This document shows, in pieces, positions 49,719 through 63,254 of a stretch of 64,000 nucleotides of DNA. The stretch is from Mesaphorura yosii (Eukaryota; Arthropoda; Collembola; Poduromorpha; Tullbergiidae), in assembly GCA_009869945.1 (NCBI GenBank), contig WIXG01000142.1:1-64000 (forward strand), given 5' to 3'. The translations under genes were made by a program, and so were the position numbers. A model generated the notes under the pieces. It was not told the DNA's origin and did no database searches. It saw only the letters and a program-made list of their open reading frames with translations. Every line of letters begins with the position of its first letter. Position 1 is the stretch's first letter.

Positions 49719-50546
49719 TTTGGTATAACTTTCCAAGCTTACACCGTTGACCAATTTAAATTTTGTTCACATTAGGCGTAGCCGCAGTACGATTGTCAAT
49801 ACACAATTTGCGAATCTGCCAATCGGTGAGGCTGTTCGCTGGATACACTCAACATGCGCTGCTGATAACTTCTTTACACGTTCACCGAAATATACACGTC
49901 AATTTTCAGATGAAATGCCTGCCGTTGGTGAAGGTTGCGAAGGTAATTGCAATTACCGTCGCATTGGAAGAGCCTTTCATCTGAGTTGACAAAATGGGAG
50001 CTCAATGTTGATCGAACTCGACGAATTCAATGACTGAACACACATCGTTGGACTCGTACATGAATCAAAACAATCCTGAGTTTGGTATGCAACCAACTAC
50101 ACAGCTGAAACGCACGATCTTGGTCTTGCTAGCAGAGTGAATGGGTGTAAAACTTCCTACATCGCAGGTTTCAAGTTCTGTGAGTGAACCCACCCATTAT
50201 CGAGCATGTGATTCCCATAGAAATTCGTACCGCGTACAATTTCATCATTCACAAATTCGCCAATTGGTGAAGCATGTGCCGTGTTCCTTTCGCAAACTCT
50301 TCACCGGAGTCGGGCGAGGTCCGGACTAATTGACTGGTGAATCACTGTAAATCCTTCTATTTCCCGGTGCCAGTGAAGTGCCTGTGAGAAGTAAGTGTCC
50401 TTATTCATTTGATGCGCGTATGAACAAATAGCTAATGGCATTTGTGTGCATTTGTCGTTGTCTTTAATACTTGCTCAGATTCGCTAAAACCAGAAGATTG
50501 TAAACATCAATTTAATTGAACGACGCTCTAAGCTTGATCCTTGAAA
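49719..50546. other. Probable bidirectional promoter region, CFAP410 / FAM136A
   Basis: About 830 bases separate the divergent start codons. No TATA box stands out next to either gene. A 5' non-coding exon of FAM136A may lie here. No coding exon is seen. Confidence 0.45.
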
Positions 50547-51204
50547 ATGGCTTCGGCAGAATCCATCGCAGCGCAGGAGAAAATCCAAAAGGCAATGGGG
50601 CAGTTGGTGAATGACATCGACAGAAGTCATTTACGAAAAATACAGGTAAGTCACTATTCTAATCAACATGATCCGAATCTGACGAATTGACGGAATTGGT
50701 TAATCCAGAGATGGTTTCTCCTTTTCGCAGATGAAAATGCATCAGTGTGCCGCTAAATGTTGTCAAGATGAAAAGAGTACCCTCGAACAAACGCATGTGT
50801 GCGTCGAAAAGTGTTCAACTCAAGTCCACGCTGCGCAATCATTTGTTCAAGAGGAGATTGGCCACTTACAAGTACGATTTGATCTACGTACGATAAGGTC
50901 GAAATAGTCAATTCCATGGCTATATTTTTTCCTGTGCCATTTAGAAACGACTAGAACGATGCGTACTTGACTGCCAGGATGTGGCGAGAGACAAAATTGC
51001 TGGAGGAGCAGAGGTACCTGCTGTTTTTTTAATACAATTCACTGCTTCTCCCGAATCCGGACTAATTACATTTCCCATTCATGACAGGAGGAAAAGGTCA
51101 AGCCAGACTTTGAAAAGTGTGCCGTGAAGTGTGTGGACGAGAACTGTAAGGCGATTCCTGCACTGCTAAAGAGAATGCAGAAAGCATTGGATGCTCAGAA
51201 ATGA
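50547..51204 (+). CDS. FAM136A: FAM136A (DUF842) mitochondrial protein
   Basis: Small conserved eukaryotic protein located in mitochondria, probably in the intermembrane space, of unclear biochemical role. Four exons (50547-50645, 50731-50871, 50945-51013, 51088-51204), all phase 0, give 141 residues versus 138 in human. Paired cysteines in C-x3-C arrangement are seen throughout: CAAKC, CVEKC, CVLDC, CAVKC. These twin C-x3-C motifs suggest oxidative folding in the intermembrane space. Both ends are as expected, starting with an acidic/amphipathic leader and ending MQKALDAQK. AATAAA at 51215 lies only 11 bases beyond the stop. Confidence 0.95.
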
Positions 51205-51556
51205 AACGTGTTCCAATAAATAGCGTAGTTAGTTTATGTGAAAAATATGCGACTTGACAGAAATATAGTTTCGATAACCGAGTTACCAAACCAGAGTCTC
51301 TGTGTGCACTGATTTTGACAGTTTGTACATCACAGCTTTTGACCATAAAGTGGTTGCTCACTAAAGTCCTTTCGTAAAGCGTTTGCAGTCTAATGAGTCG
51401 ACTCGGTATCCTAAAAGGAACGCAAATAAAATTGAGAAGAAACTGATCACAAGTTTCCGAGATTGTTCTTTCATAATGTGCAGCGACTAAATGATAAGAT
51501 GATGTGTGAAAAATGGTGTCACTCATATCACTTGAATGATACACGAATCTCGTAAT

Positions 51557-51666
51557 GGAAACAAATTATCCGGAAGCAATTGTTTCGAAACAATTCCCTC
51601 GGAACAATTTATTGGAAACAATTGCCTCGAAGCAATTGTATTAAACAGTTTCTCTGGACAATTCTC
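51557..51666. repeat. 14-base minisatellite, about eight imperfect units
   Basis: Units resembling GAAACAATTGCCTC follow each other with a 14-15-base period; for example 51572-51586, 51587-51600, 51601-51614 and 51615-51628. Each unit centres on AACAATT or CAATTG. It lies about 350 bases after FAM136A. Confidence 0.75.
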
Positions 51667-54600
51667 AATATAACTCGGCACGCGTATGCTTTAATGGTAA
51701 TCCAGGCTAATTTTCGCCAGAAAGAACTGAATCTTTTTTCATTTAGCTACGGACTGTTTATTTCCGACATCACGCGGCTTAATGCAAGTCGCTGGTACCT
51801 CATTTCAAGGCCTCCAATAGTAACGAGACGCCGGACGAGCGCGAGCCTTTGGCGAGGATGTCCGAGTGGACGTGCGTAGATAATTTGATAAGGGCTCAGA
51901 TGGCACACGTGAAGATAATAATTGTGATTGTGAGTCATGTGTTCCACCTCTTGACAATGTACAAATATTGATACGCAGGCATGTGATGACCGTTTTTACT
52001 GCATATAAACAAATGACAAGTTATTATTGTTATGCGTTGTACGTCGGCATTGTCTGGAACTCCGTCAAAGCACGTTTGCAGTTTGTGTACAAAAAAGTAC
52101 AGCAAACAGCGTGAGTGTGGTTCTAGTTTTTGTCTCGCCGTTTCGAGTCAAGTCAGTTAAAGAAGAGCTGCGCAACCGAATAGACAGAACCACAACAGAA
52201 CTTACTAAACACTTCCACAGAAAGCGAACCCAGTTCGGTTCATTTCGGATTCAGTTTTCTACGTTTCATTCCATTTCATTCGCGTGATTCAAACACTCAG
52301 CTGATCTGTGCTGTTTTGGTGTCTCAAAATAAGTTACAGTTACGTAATTTCTAGCTTGCTACGTTGTTTCGTACGAGTCTTCTGCGCTCGTATTAATCTG
52401 TGATTCCGAGCTGTCCAATTAAGTTATACCTGAAGATTGTGCACAATAAAGCATGCTAATGGTAAGTCCAAGCTTCAATTTATTACTCATTACACTCAAT
52501 TCTAACCAGTTTGAGGCTTAAAGTTGCTCAACTTCGCTGATTGTCATTTGGACTGTCTTGAAATACGTTTTTACTTCGATGGTTTGAGACTCGTAATTTT
52601 CCATACAATACAAAGTCCACAGTAGAGCATCAATCGCGAATCACCTTGTTTACATGTCCATACATTCATTTATCGATTCGGACAGAGTTTGCTGTGTCCT
52701 TGTCTTCCTGTGTTGTGTCGTGCAATTAGGCGCAGTGAAATTTGCTTGGCGTAAAATAATGCAATGCAAGGGTTGGTTACATAATTGCCTCATGTGACTT
52801 TCGGAAGCACTGGTCGATGACAAGGCGAGTTTTAACGCTAGAAGCAATAGTACGCTACAGTGTGAAGAGAACACGTGCAGGTTAAGGTAGTTGTCAAGAA
52901 ACATAGGAAATAATTTTTAGATAAGGAATTAATCCCATGATAAAATCACTTCGCAACAAATCTATCTCCTCCCATAATAATGGTCGGAACCGCTTGGGGT
53001 TGAGTTTGTTCAATTCCCAGTTATCGGGACCGCAGTTCGACGTGGATGGATTTTAAAAAATATGTCTCGGTATCGTAGTTCATGATCAAACAATATTTCG
53101 TTACTTTTAACCCCATTTGCGCTTTGGATCGGGAATTATTTTGCACGAGATTAACATAATTTTGATATTGATTTAAATGATGGACATTTGATGAAACAGG
53201 GCAAAGTCCGTCCGTCACTTGACTGGGTCATCCCTTTGCTTGGCGTACGTGATGCTTGTACGTGCTTGTCAATACAATGGAATGCCGATATCTCATTCAT
53301 ACAGTTGTTGACGCTTGAGTCATGATTGTCTATTATCTCTGGCCCACTATGATTCATTATCATCAGTTATTTTAATGCTAAGCCATTACGTCAATAATTC
53401 GATGTGATTTCCAGTTAACTGGGTTAACAGCCCCGTTGGAATGAGCTTATCTGCTTAACTGGGACACAAGGCATGGAAAACTACTGCGGATGAAAGAATT
53501 CCATGCATTTGCAAAATTGATATTACACAAAACCGACCAACCTTCAGTTCGATGATCTTGACTTGGAAACGAAGAACGGAAAAGTACTCTTCGCCCTTAT
53601 GCTCGTTTTTACTACCTGACTCGAATTTCTGACTTTGCTCACGGTGGGCAGGCGGTAGGTTTCAGTGCATCTGCATTTTAAAAAATGATTCATTAACCTG
53701 GAATTATAAATTCTAAGAAATGAAATTCAGGTGCCAAGCACAAGTTAACTAAACAAGCTGGCAGGCTAAACATTTACAAAGGGCAATGCAAGAATGAGTT
53801 CAAGATCTCCAATAGGCTATCAGGGTTTCAGTACTCAGCCAGCAGCAGTAAGCAAGAAAATGACGACACCAGGCCAGTCGTGCATGGCCACGACCAGACC
53901 ATGAAATTAATTTATGCTTGTTGACGAAGTGCAGATTAACTCTCAGTTGTGTCGTGGTTGTTGTCTTTCAACTCTTGCGCCTTGTACATCCGAACACACG
54001 AAGGGATTATGACATAATATTTTTCAGTGTCAAGGTTCAAGTTCAATCTTCGTTACAGTTAACACGTAATTCTATAGTTGAGACTTAATTTTACGGTCGC
54101 TGTTATTTATTCAACTGGTTTGCCTCAGCATTTCGCTATTATTGCTATTCAATTATTTTAAGGATGAAGGGGAAATTAATTTGAGCAGTAGTACAGTAGT
54201 GGATGCTGAAATGAATTCCGATTTATCAGGCGACTTGACCAAAATCCAATTTCAGCAGGCAGAACAAGCGACAAAATTCATTTCGCATTTGCGCATTTAA
54301 TCCGCGTGCTTCGCAAACATGTTGACATTGCTTTATTGCTTACCTATCAGTCATTTTTCCTCCTGCGATTCGTTCCATATTCGTGAGTCTGTGACTTGAG
54401 GTCTGTGAATCTGTGACTCTATTTTTACAATTATGTCATCTCATTGCTCCGTTCGTCTGTGTACAATGGGCTTAAGGGATGACTGAAGTGTGGATTGACG
54501 ATACACACGCAGACTGCTTACTATTGACGCATGCTGGCAGGCAGGGTTATGGATTAGGTTACTTTGCAGTTAGAGACGCCATAAATCGCACTCGTGGCTG

Positions 54601-54740
54601 GTGATTCACGTTCTTCGTACCAAAGATCAGGTTCAACTGTATTTAAGTTTCTAGAGTGAGACTGTACTCTTCCCATAACGTTGAAAGTGCTCGGAGCGAT
54701 AAGACACCAAGAATCTAGGATTTACGGGAGATTGTTACAG
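51667..54740. other. Intergenic / 5' region of the UGP gene
   Basis: 3 kb with no convincing coding exon. Open frames are short and lack family resemblance. A possible small 5' exon ending at 52461 (GTAAGT donor) is described separately. The remainder is ordinary AT-rich DNA. Confidence 0.5.
52453..52461 (+). other. Candidate 5' leader exon end with short upstream ORF
   Basis: ATGCTAATG is followed by GTAAGTCC. The splice acceptor at 54740, just before the UGP start codon, could take this donor. The joined leader would read a 7-codon upstream ORF whose stop (54753-54755) overlaps the UGP ATG at 54752. Splice pairing over 2.3 kb is inference only. Confidence 0.25.
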
Positions 54741-54751
54741 AAAGCGAAGCC

Positions 54752-56889
<2,138 letters not shown>

Positions 56890-57859
56890 AACGACTGGAC
56901 ACCCATGGTGCAGATTTGCTGCGCAAACTTGTGAAATGGTCACACTTAACACGCAAAAGTCTATGTCTATATTTCAATTTCGACTTTGGAGAAATTACAC
57001 ACTTTAATGAAAAAATCAGCAATTCGCCTCATAAATCTATATTTTCTTGTATTAGTTTTGAAACATGCATGGTTCGTTTCTTGGATAAGTGGTGCAATAT
57101 TCTTTATATGAGCACCTTTTAACTGTCAACTGAATCTGTAATACATACAATTTAGTACATTGCTTGCTTTTAGTAGAAACTTGAAGTTTATTTGTTCACG
57201 TATATTTTAACCACACGCAAACTTTAAGTTCTTTGTGTCAAAATTAAATTCCTTCGAATTTTGCCGTTCAAATAAATTGATTACACCTAATTCGATGGAT
57301 TCGACTGACAGTCTTAATCATTCTCTCACCTGCACGCGCGGAGCAGGGTCTTTGTTTCACCTGCGCCAATGCCAAATACAATCAAGGTGTGTCTTCTGCC
57401 TTACGTAAGAGCAACCCAAGAACCGAAACTGTGCACATTGAGATTGAACGCTCTTGGCATTGCATTTTTGCATTGTAAACACCAACCTGCAGCTGCGAAG
57501 TAAACGCGAACGGCTCATTCTTGAACCTCAGCGTAGCGTTCGCTCATTTCAGTGCACAACAATAACATGACATTTCAGGCTCTCTATTTTAATTAATTAA
57601 TTCGATATTTGTACTTTTATATCGCCTCTTATCATATCTGAGCTCAATCTGATTACGACTAGTGCCTGAATATTTTGTTGATCATCCGTGCAGGTGTCTC
57701 ACGGAAAAAAACCGCAAGGTGCGCTAACAATTCAATCAACCATTTATTTCCACAACTGCACAAAGGTGTAGATTTGTAAGAATTAGACACAGATCAGTTC
57801 TTCTAAGGTCTTTCTTGATAGTAGGGTTTCTTTGGTTGTGACGGGAATTTAAGTACAAA
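56890..57859. other. UGP 3' UTR and promoter region of the claudin-like locus
   Basis: The AATAAA at 57271 marks a UGP 3' UTR of about 380 bases. The rest, up to 57859, should contain the promoter of the first claudin module. No coding exon is seen. Confidence 0.5.
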
Positions 57860-58442
57860 ATGGAGAAGGGTAGAGAGTACGGTCGAAGTGGCAGCGGTGG
57901 CGGTGGTGGTGGTGGTGGCAGATACAGCGGGAGTAGCGGTTTCGTTGAGGGGACAAACAGTAGCGAGGTTGGGGCGGTTGGGCCAACTCCGAGCACGCAG
58001 AGACCAGAGTCGTCCACTTCGGCTGCGACAAGCAAATCAATGTCGGTTTTTTTGTGGAAATCAGGTGAAATGTCAGCCATGGACGACGATGAAGACTATC
58101 GCAACTTCACCGTCCGACCAGCCGTTGTCATGCTGGTCATGGCATTCATTTTCATCACGGTCGCGTTCTGCACACCAGCGTGGCTCGAAACTGACGGCGA
58201 TCTGCCGCAGCCAAACAAGTTCATCAGAATTGGTAAGCGCTCACAATCGCTGGAGACTCGAATATCAAATGAATTCAAACGGCGAATGGCCAGTGTATTC
58301 GTGTGGTTTATGATTCCAGGCTTGTGGGAAGGCTGCTTTGACCAATTAGCTGACGAAACTTATCGGTACGACATAAAAGTATCTGGCTGCTGGTATTTGT
58401 TGGCTGAAGAACTGTATCATCTCTGGGATTTAATATTTCAAC
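57860..58442 (+). CDS. Claudin-like 5' module A (segment 1 and first loop)
   Basis: Two exons (57860-58232 and 58320-58442, phase 1 intron) encode 165 residues. The leader is glycine-rich, with a (GGT)n-coded polyglycine run, and acidic before the membrane. Transmembrane segment 1 follows (AVVMLVMAFIFITVAFC), then TPAWLE and an extracellular loop with the claudin signature GLWEGCF ... SGCWY. The module ends in a phase-1 donor (C then GTAAGT) with no matching exons for segments 2-4 in the next 1.7 kb. The only compatible acceptor seen is at 60776, used by module B. Claudin-family proteins form septate/tight-junction barriers, and the first loop sets permeability. An in-frame ATG at 58071 (MSAMDDDEDY) could be the true start. 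Alternatively this is a truncated paralogue. Confidence 0.75.
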
Positions 58443-60219
58443 GTAAGTATCTGTAGAGTCTGGAGTTCTTGATCTCCGCTTCGATCGGACTCCCACCTTT
58501 ATGTTCACCCGTGTAACACAAAACTAAAAAGACTTTTCTAACGGCACATGTGTAGCTTCTGTACAAATTGATTTAGCTAAAAAGCTAACGAACGATCTGA
58601 GAAACGCTGATCACGATTTTCTGAATGATTTGGTTCAAAATCTGTGGTAGTTGCATATGTGGATATTTGTTCAATTACTCAGTTCGGTTATGCCGCGACC
58701 TATCGTCCGCTATGTCATTGATATGCAGTGATAAGCCTGCGTGCTGAGTGTATTCCAAATGTACAGTGTCCGCTTTTTCGAATTCGAATTCATTGAATTG
58801 ATCATTGCGTAAATGAAAGTTTCCGTCGAATGAAACTAGAAAGTTTCTTAAATGTGCGGCGGTTCATAAATCGGCCATTCGATGGCAAAAATTAATTTAA
58901 AGCAGAGTTGCGTAGCCCGTATCATTGCCAATCATCGATCGTATTGCAAGGAACTCATCTCAGACGAGTTTGTAGACATCTTCCAAAAGCTTGCCGCATG
59001 CTTTTCATCCTTTCCCACATTGTAGTTTGCCACTGCTCGGTCGTAAAGTTGAAGGAACTGCGAAAATTGCCTTAAAAGAAAACGCAGATGACAAGTACAA
59101 ACGCAAACGAAAATGGCCGCATGCAAACATTTGCGAAGAGCCGGAAACACGAAACAGTGCATAAGTGCTCATAGTGTTTGAAAGTGGCAAGTGGATTTGG
59201 ACATTGTGACTCATAAAGAAGTGTACAGTATATCTTCCTTACATGATAGCGATTTGAAACCAATTTTATGCTGTCAACAACTTCCTCAGTTCGGACTTGA
59301 AGCGCCTGTGCCTGCACCGTGCTTGACAACCAGAAATACCGCGAGGGCAGTTAGCAAAACATTTCATTGCTACATGTTAAAATGCTAAGCTCAAGAAAAA
59401 TGTGAGAAGTGGTGCTGGCTGGTACGCTTTCATGTACGCGTTCGTAGTAGCAACAATCGCAGCCACAATGTGTAAAGCGTCGCAGTACTGCATACTAAAT
59501 ATTAACGAACAAAGGAGGTTTAAGGTGTACAATGCTGAATATGCAGTACAGGTGGGTTAATGTGCAGAAGAGGTACAAAACCACACCTTAGAGCGAGAGC
59601 AGTATTAACAATTCAAGCCTGCAAGCCAAAGCCCAAGAATAACAATCACAGGCACGCAATTCAACACAGCAGCACACAGAATAGACCCGAAATATTTTTG
59701 TTTACTTGATTCAGTCACGAAATTTCTAAAATTATTCTTCTACAACACTATCACACTTTGACTTTTCTGCTCACTTGCTCTGCTTTCGAATCTCGAGCTA
59801 CCTTTTCATTCTGCTAGCCCAATTACAAAATTGTGGAGTCAGAACGTGTTCGCATTTCGCATGTTAAAGTGTTAAAGAGTGAAGTGCATTAAAATAAAAC
59901 AGGCCAGGCGCAGAATATTAATTCCATATTTTGCCTATTCTATACGGAATTCTTTGGCCACGCTGCCTCGAGCCAGACTCCTTCCACAATCGTAATCAGA
60001 GACGATTTGTTTAATCTGTGCATTAGTTGCAAGCAGAACAGAAGCTAATTTTAAGACTGAAAGTGCAGTTTTGCGAAAGTCATGATCATGATCAGTTGTT
60101 AACTGATCGTGTCTTGAATCGTAAGCGTACAATTTTCATTGCATCAGGAACTCAGGTCGTACTCACACTCATTCACTTCGCAGAGCAGTCATACTTGTGA
60201 GAACAGTGACAAAGTGAAA
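58443..60219. other. Region between the two claudin 5' modules
   Basis: 1.8 kb with no exon resembling claudin segments 2-4 and no other supported gene. It presumably holds the promoter of module B and part of the module A intron. A splice acceptor near 60146 may serve a 5' UTR exon of module B. Confidence 0.5.
60090..60108. repeat. Perfect hairpin upstream of claudin module B
   Basis: GATCAGTT and AACTGATC are exact reverse complements around a GTT loop, about 110 bases before the module B start codon. It is preceded by ATGATCATG, another dyad. Confidence 0.55.
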
Positions 60220-61555
60220 ATGCAGCAATTTCGCGTTGATTATCCGGTCACGGGTGGTGGCTACGGCGGCGGTCGTGGACACCGCAGGTCCCCGTCCATG
60301 GACATGTACCTGGACAACCCCAAGCAGTACTCCAAGCGTACAATGGCCGGAGGCTTTGCCATTGGAATCTTTCTCGTCGCCTTCCTCCTCGTTGCCATTG
60401 CCTTTTGCACTCCGTACTGGCTAGAAAGTGATCAGAGGATCGTGGGTGCAAAGTTTGACAAGTTGGGGTTGTGGGTCCACTGCTTCCGATCGCTGCAGGA
60501 TCATTCCGTTCAGTTTCTGGACCGATACTACACTGGCTGTCGATGGGTGTTTGATCCGTTCACGACGGGCTACGCGGACATGCGCTGGTTTCTTGTTCCA
60601 CGTAAGAATTTGAAAGGGCAATGGATTTTTTGTGTGCATTCAATGCATTGGGGTCAGCGTTTCCGGTGTAAACAATCAATCGCAATCACGCGTCTTGCTT
60701 AGCATTTATTTAAGCAGCTATTTAATGTCTAATGCGAATGTTTTAATTAACGAACTATATTTTTGTGCATTCCAGCGTTTTTTGTGGCTGTACAATTCTT
60801 CTTCACGATGTGCTTCATCCTGCTGCTCTTCTCCTGCGTCCTGGTTCCGATGTATCTCCTCTGCTTTGGACCCGAACATCAATACTTCGTGCTGCTGATT
60901 CGTGTCATTGGAATCACGCTGCTGTCCTCAGGTACGTAGGCCAAACCGAACTGACCTTTTGTCATTGACTCCATTCACACTGGGGTTGACGGTTGAGTGA
61001 TAGAAATTGAAAACAAACGAAGGTCGTTAATTATTTTACCACAAATAATGCCGTGACCCTTCTGCTTTGGCTTGAATGCAATTAATGGCAGAACGGTGAG
61101 CTTTTGGGTTTTAATATCAATAATGGCGATGAATTAGCTTGCATTTGCGGTCGACTTTTTCATGCGATGTGAACATTTCATAACCTTTAACCCTCTGGCT
61201 TAACAACCTTCGTGCGGTCAACCCAATGCTCGAAACAAATTATTGCATTGCATAATAATGCGTCAAATTCGATGAATTTTATGACAGCCATTTACTAAAT
61301 GGAACTGTACATTTTTCCATTTCAGCACTTCTTGGCTCGATCGCTGTCATCGTATTTGGGGCAATGGGCGACAGCCGTGTCTGGATGCCAGACTGGCAAA
61401 ACAATTACCTGTCCTGGTCTTTCGCGTTCGCCGTGGTTGGAGTTTTCTGCGAGTACGTTTCAGGAGTTCTGTTCCTGGTCGAATGCAAGATCCAGGCCCG
61501 AAAGAAGCGGCTCCGCGAGTCGCAGTCTGCATACACGATGGAGACAAAAGCCTGA
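60220..61555 (+). CDS. Claudin-like four-transmembrane protein (module B plus shared exons)
   Basis: Three exons (60220-60601, 60776-60931, 61326-61555) in phase give 255 residues up to the first stop. Segment 1 (GGFAIGIFLVAFLLVAIAFC) leads to TPYWLES and a first extracellular loop with the claudin signature, GLWVHCF near residue 84 and later YTGCRW. Segment 2 is VAVQFFFTMCFILLLFSCVL. Segment 3 is IRVIGITLLSSALLGSIAVI. Segment 4 is SFAFAVVGVFCEYVSGVLFL, ending in a basic cytoplasmic tail. This is the claudin/PMP22-like plan, as in the insect septate-junction claudins, so a barrier or polarity role at epithelial junctions is inferred. The TGA at 61553 is followed by CAACTA, a leaky-stop context, and the frame stays open for 82 codons. 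AATAAA at 62157 places that extension inside the mRNA. Confidence 0.88.
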
Positions 61556-61804
61556 CAACTAATGACGCCTGAGATCAGCAGCATTTCACAGCCACAGCTT
61601 TACCAGCCGCCCCAGCAGTACAATATTGAGGAAATTCCGTCCACGCCACCGCGTGAAGAGCCAAGTCCAGGCCCCTCTTCGAGAATGTTGAGGCCACAAC
61701 GACCAGAACCATACGTGCGAGATCGCCCTGACCGACGGGATGAACCATACCTACCCGCAAAACCCCACGCCACAAGGGCCAGACCAATTGCAACCGAATT
61801 GTAA
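61556..61804 (+). other. In-frame extension after a leaky UGA stop
   Basis: From 61556 the frame continues for 82 codons to a TAA at 61802. The product would be Pro/Arg/Gln-rich, with IPSTPPREEPSPGPSS and repeated RP pairs, and would end ATEL, fitting a class I PDZ ligand (S/T-x-hydrophobic). The stop context UGA CAA CUA fits the CARYYA readthrough motif known from plant viruses. Protein-like composition plus that context favours programmed readthrough over an untranslated 3' UTR. An alternative splice or a separate ORF starting at the ATG 61562 is possible. Confidence 0.55.
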
Positions 61805-62864
61805 CTTGAATCTCTTTCTGCCTTAAGATTTAAGAAACTATCTCTCTGATCCCTTGCAATGCAAGAACCTCTTTCTACTTTTGTATCTTCATAGTTTTTA
61901 TTATACACGATTAAGGTTTCCGTCCATTAAAAATGTTGTATCTGTATTTAGACGAATCTCAGAAAAGACAATCACATTTCTCTCTGTTTTTGTATAGGAA
62001 CTTAGATAAGCTTTAAAAACCCAGAACAAGTCCGTCCATGGAGCAATTGTAACATTCCACTCTTAAATGCAAGACAAATCACTCTTGATAGCTTATATAC
62101 ATGATACATTTTAAAGTACCACCTCAGTGTAATTAAATTCACTTGAATGTGCCTAGAATAAATAATTTTTTATATATTTATTCTGTAAGAATGACGCACC
62201 TCGTGCATTGCGTTCCTGCGAAGCAAATAGCGTTGTAGTAGCCTATAGACTTGTAGTTACTTGACTTGTTGGTGAGTTTATGAGATCAAGCCAGAATGCT
62301 TTATGCGTCAACAATGAGCTAGCAGAGTTTATATTTCTGTACCAGCATTTTGTTCATTAATTGTAAGAAATAAATGCGTATTATATGTTGCCTTTTAAGA
62401 ATAATTGTCCTTCTTTTACGCATTTGCTTTTCTTCGGGCTCCACCCTCAATTTTGACAAAATGAGACTTGAGTCGCGATATGAACGCGAATAATGAAACA
62501 TTGTTGCATGATAACATTGAGTTCATATTTCAGACCCTAAAAATCAGCAACAGTTTGTGGTAACCTTTTTATTCCTGAGTACGTGAATTCGCACACGAGG
62601 AAATGGAATGTTGAGTAATTGAATAGTTCTAGCAAGGAATGACTACACACGAGGCGATCCTAAAACTAATTCTGCATAACTAACATCGCGGTGATTCGCA
62701 GAAAAGACTAATAAATTAACATGCATGATTTGTTAAGTATCGTATCACGACTGGCCTGACTCGAAATGTAATCAAATATAATTCAGTATCTTTGACATTT
62801 GACATATGTTGCACAACAATGCATTGAACGCTGAGGTTGACACAGATCTCTTCAATCTTTAACT
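61805..62864. other. Claudin 3' UTR and gap to ribonuclease kappa
   Basis: The plus-strand polyadenylation signal AATAAA is at 62157-62162. The right part holds the 3' UTR of the minus-strand ribonuclease kappa gene. No other feature is seen. Confidence 0.5.
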
Positions 62865-63254
62865 CTAAAATGCTGCGGCACTGCTGGTTGTTTTGTTGTT
62901 CATATAAAACTGATGACCAGCCACTAACAGCGTTCCAATGTAGAGACAAGCTGCTATCCAACAATTGTACGCGTTCTGTAAATAAGCTGCGTCCACGTCC
63001 GACAGGAATTGCTTGTACTCGCTGGGTTTGTAATGTTCTTTCAGTGGTAAGTCTTCAACTAACGCTATACTCTTTATGTAGAAAAAGATACCCATCAGTG
63101 CCTATGAAAAAGATACGAATCATGAATCAACCATCCACTCCACATTATGCATTAGGAATTAATTCAAGCCTTATTCGTCACTTACCAGTTGGGCAATTCC
63201 CCAGACGCTCAACAATAGGCAGCATAAAGATAATTTAGGGCCGCAAAGTGCCAT
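62865..63254 (-). CDS. RNASEK: Ribonuclease kappa
   Basis: Small two-helix membrane protein conserved across animals. First described as an endoribonuclease in insects, it is now known as a subunit associated with the V-ATPase and is needed for endocytic uptake. Two exons (63186-63254 and 62865-63101, phase 0) give 101 residues, the usual size. MALCGPKLSLCC opens the first helix (LLLSVWGIAQLALMGIFFYI), followed by the conserved SIALVEDLP and the second helix near YNCWIAACLYIGTLLVAG. The conserved N-terminal CGPKL identifies the start. An acceptor-like sequence just before the ATG suggests a non-coding 5' exon. Confidence 0.95.

Noticed and set aside
51848-51875. tRNA-Leu/Ser-like stretch (GAGGATGTCCGAGTGG)
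   Set aside because: Resembles a 5' half with D-arm, but no anticodon arm, T-arm or B box follows, so no tRNA gene is called.
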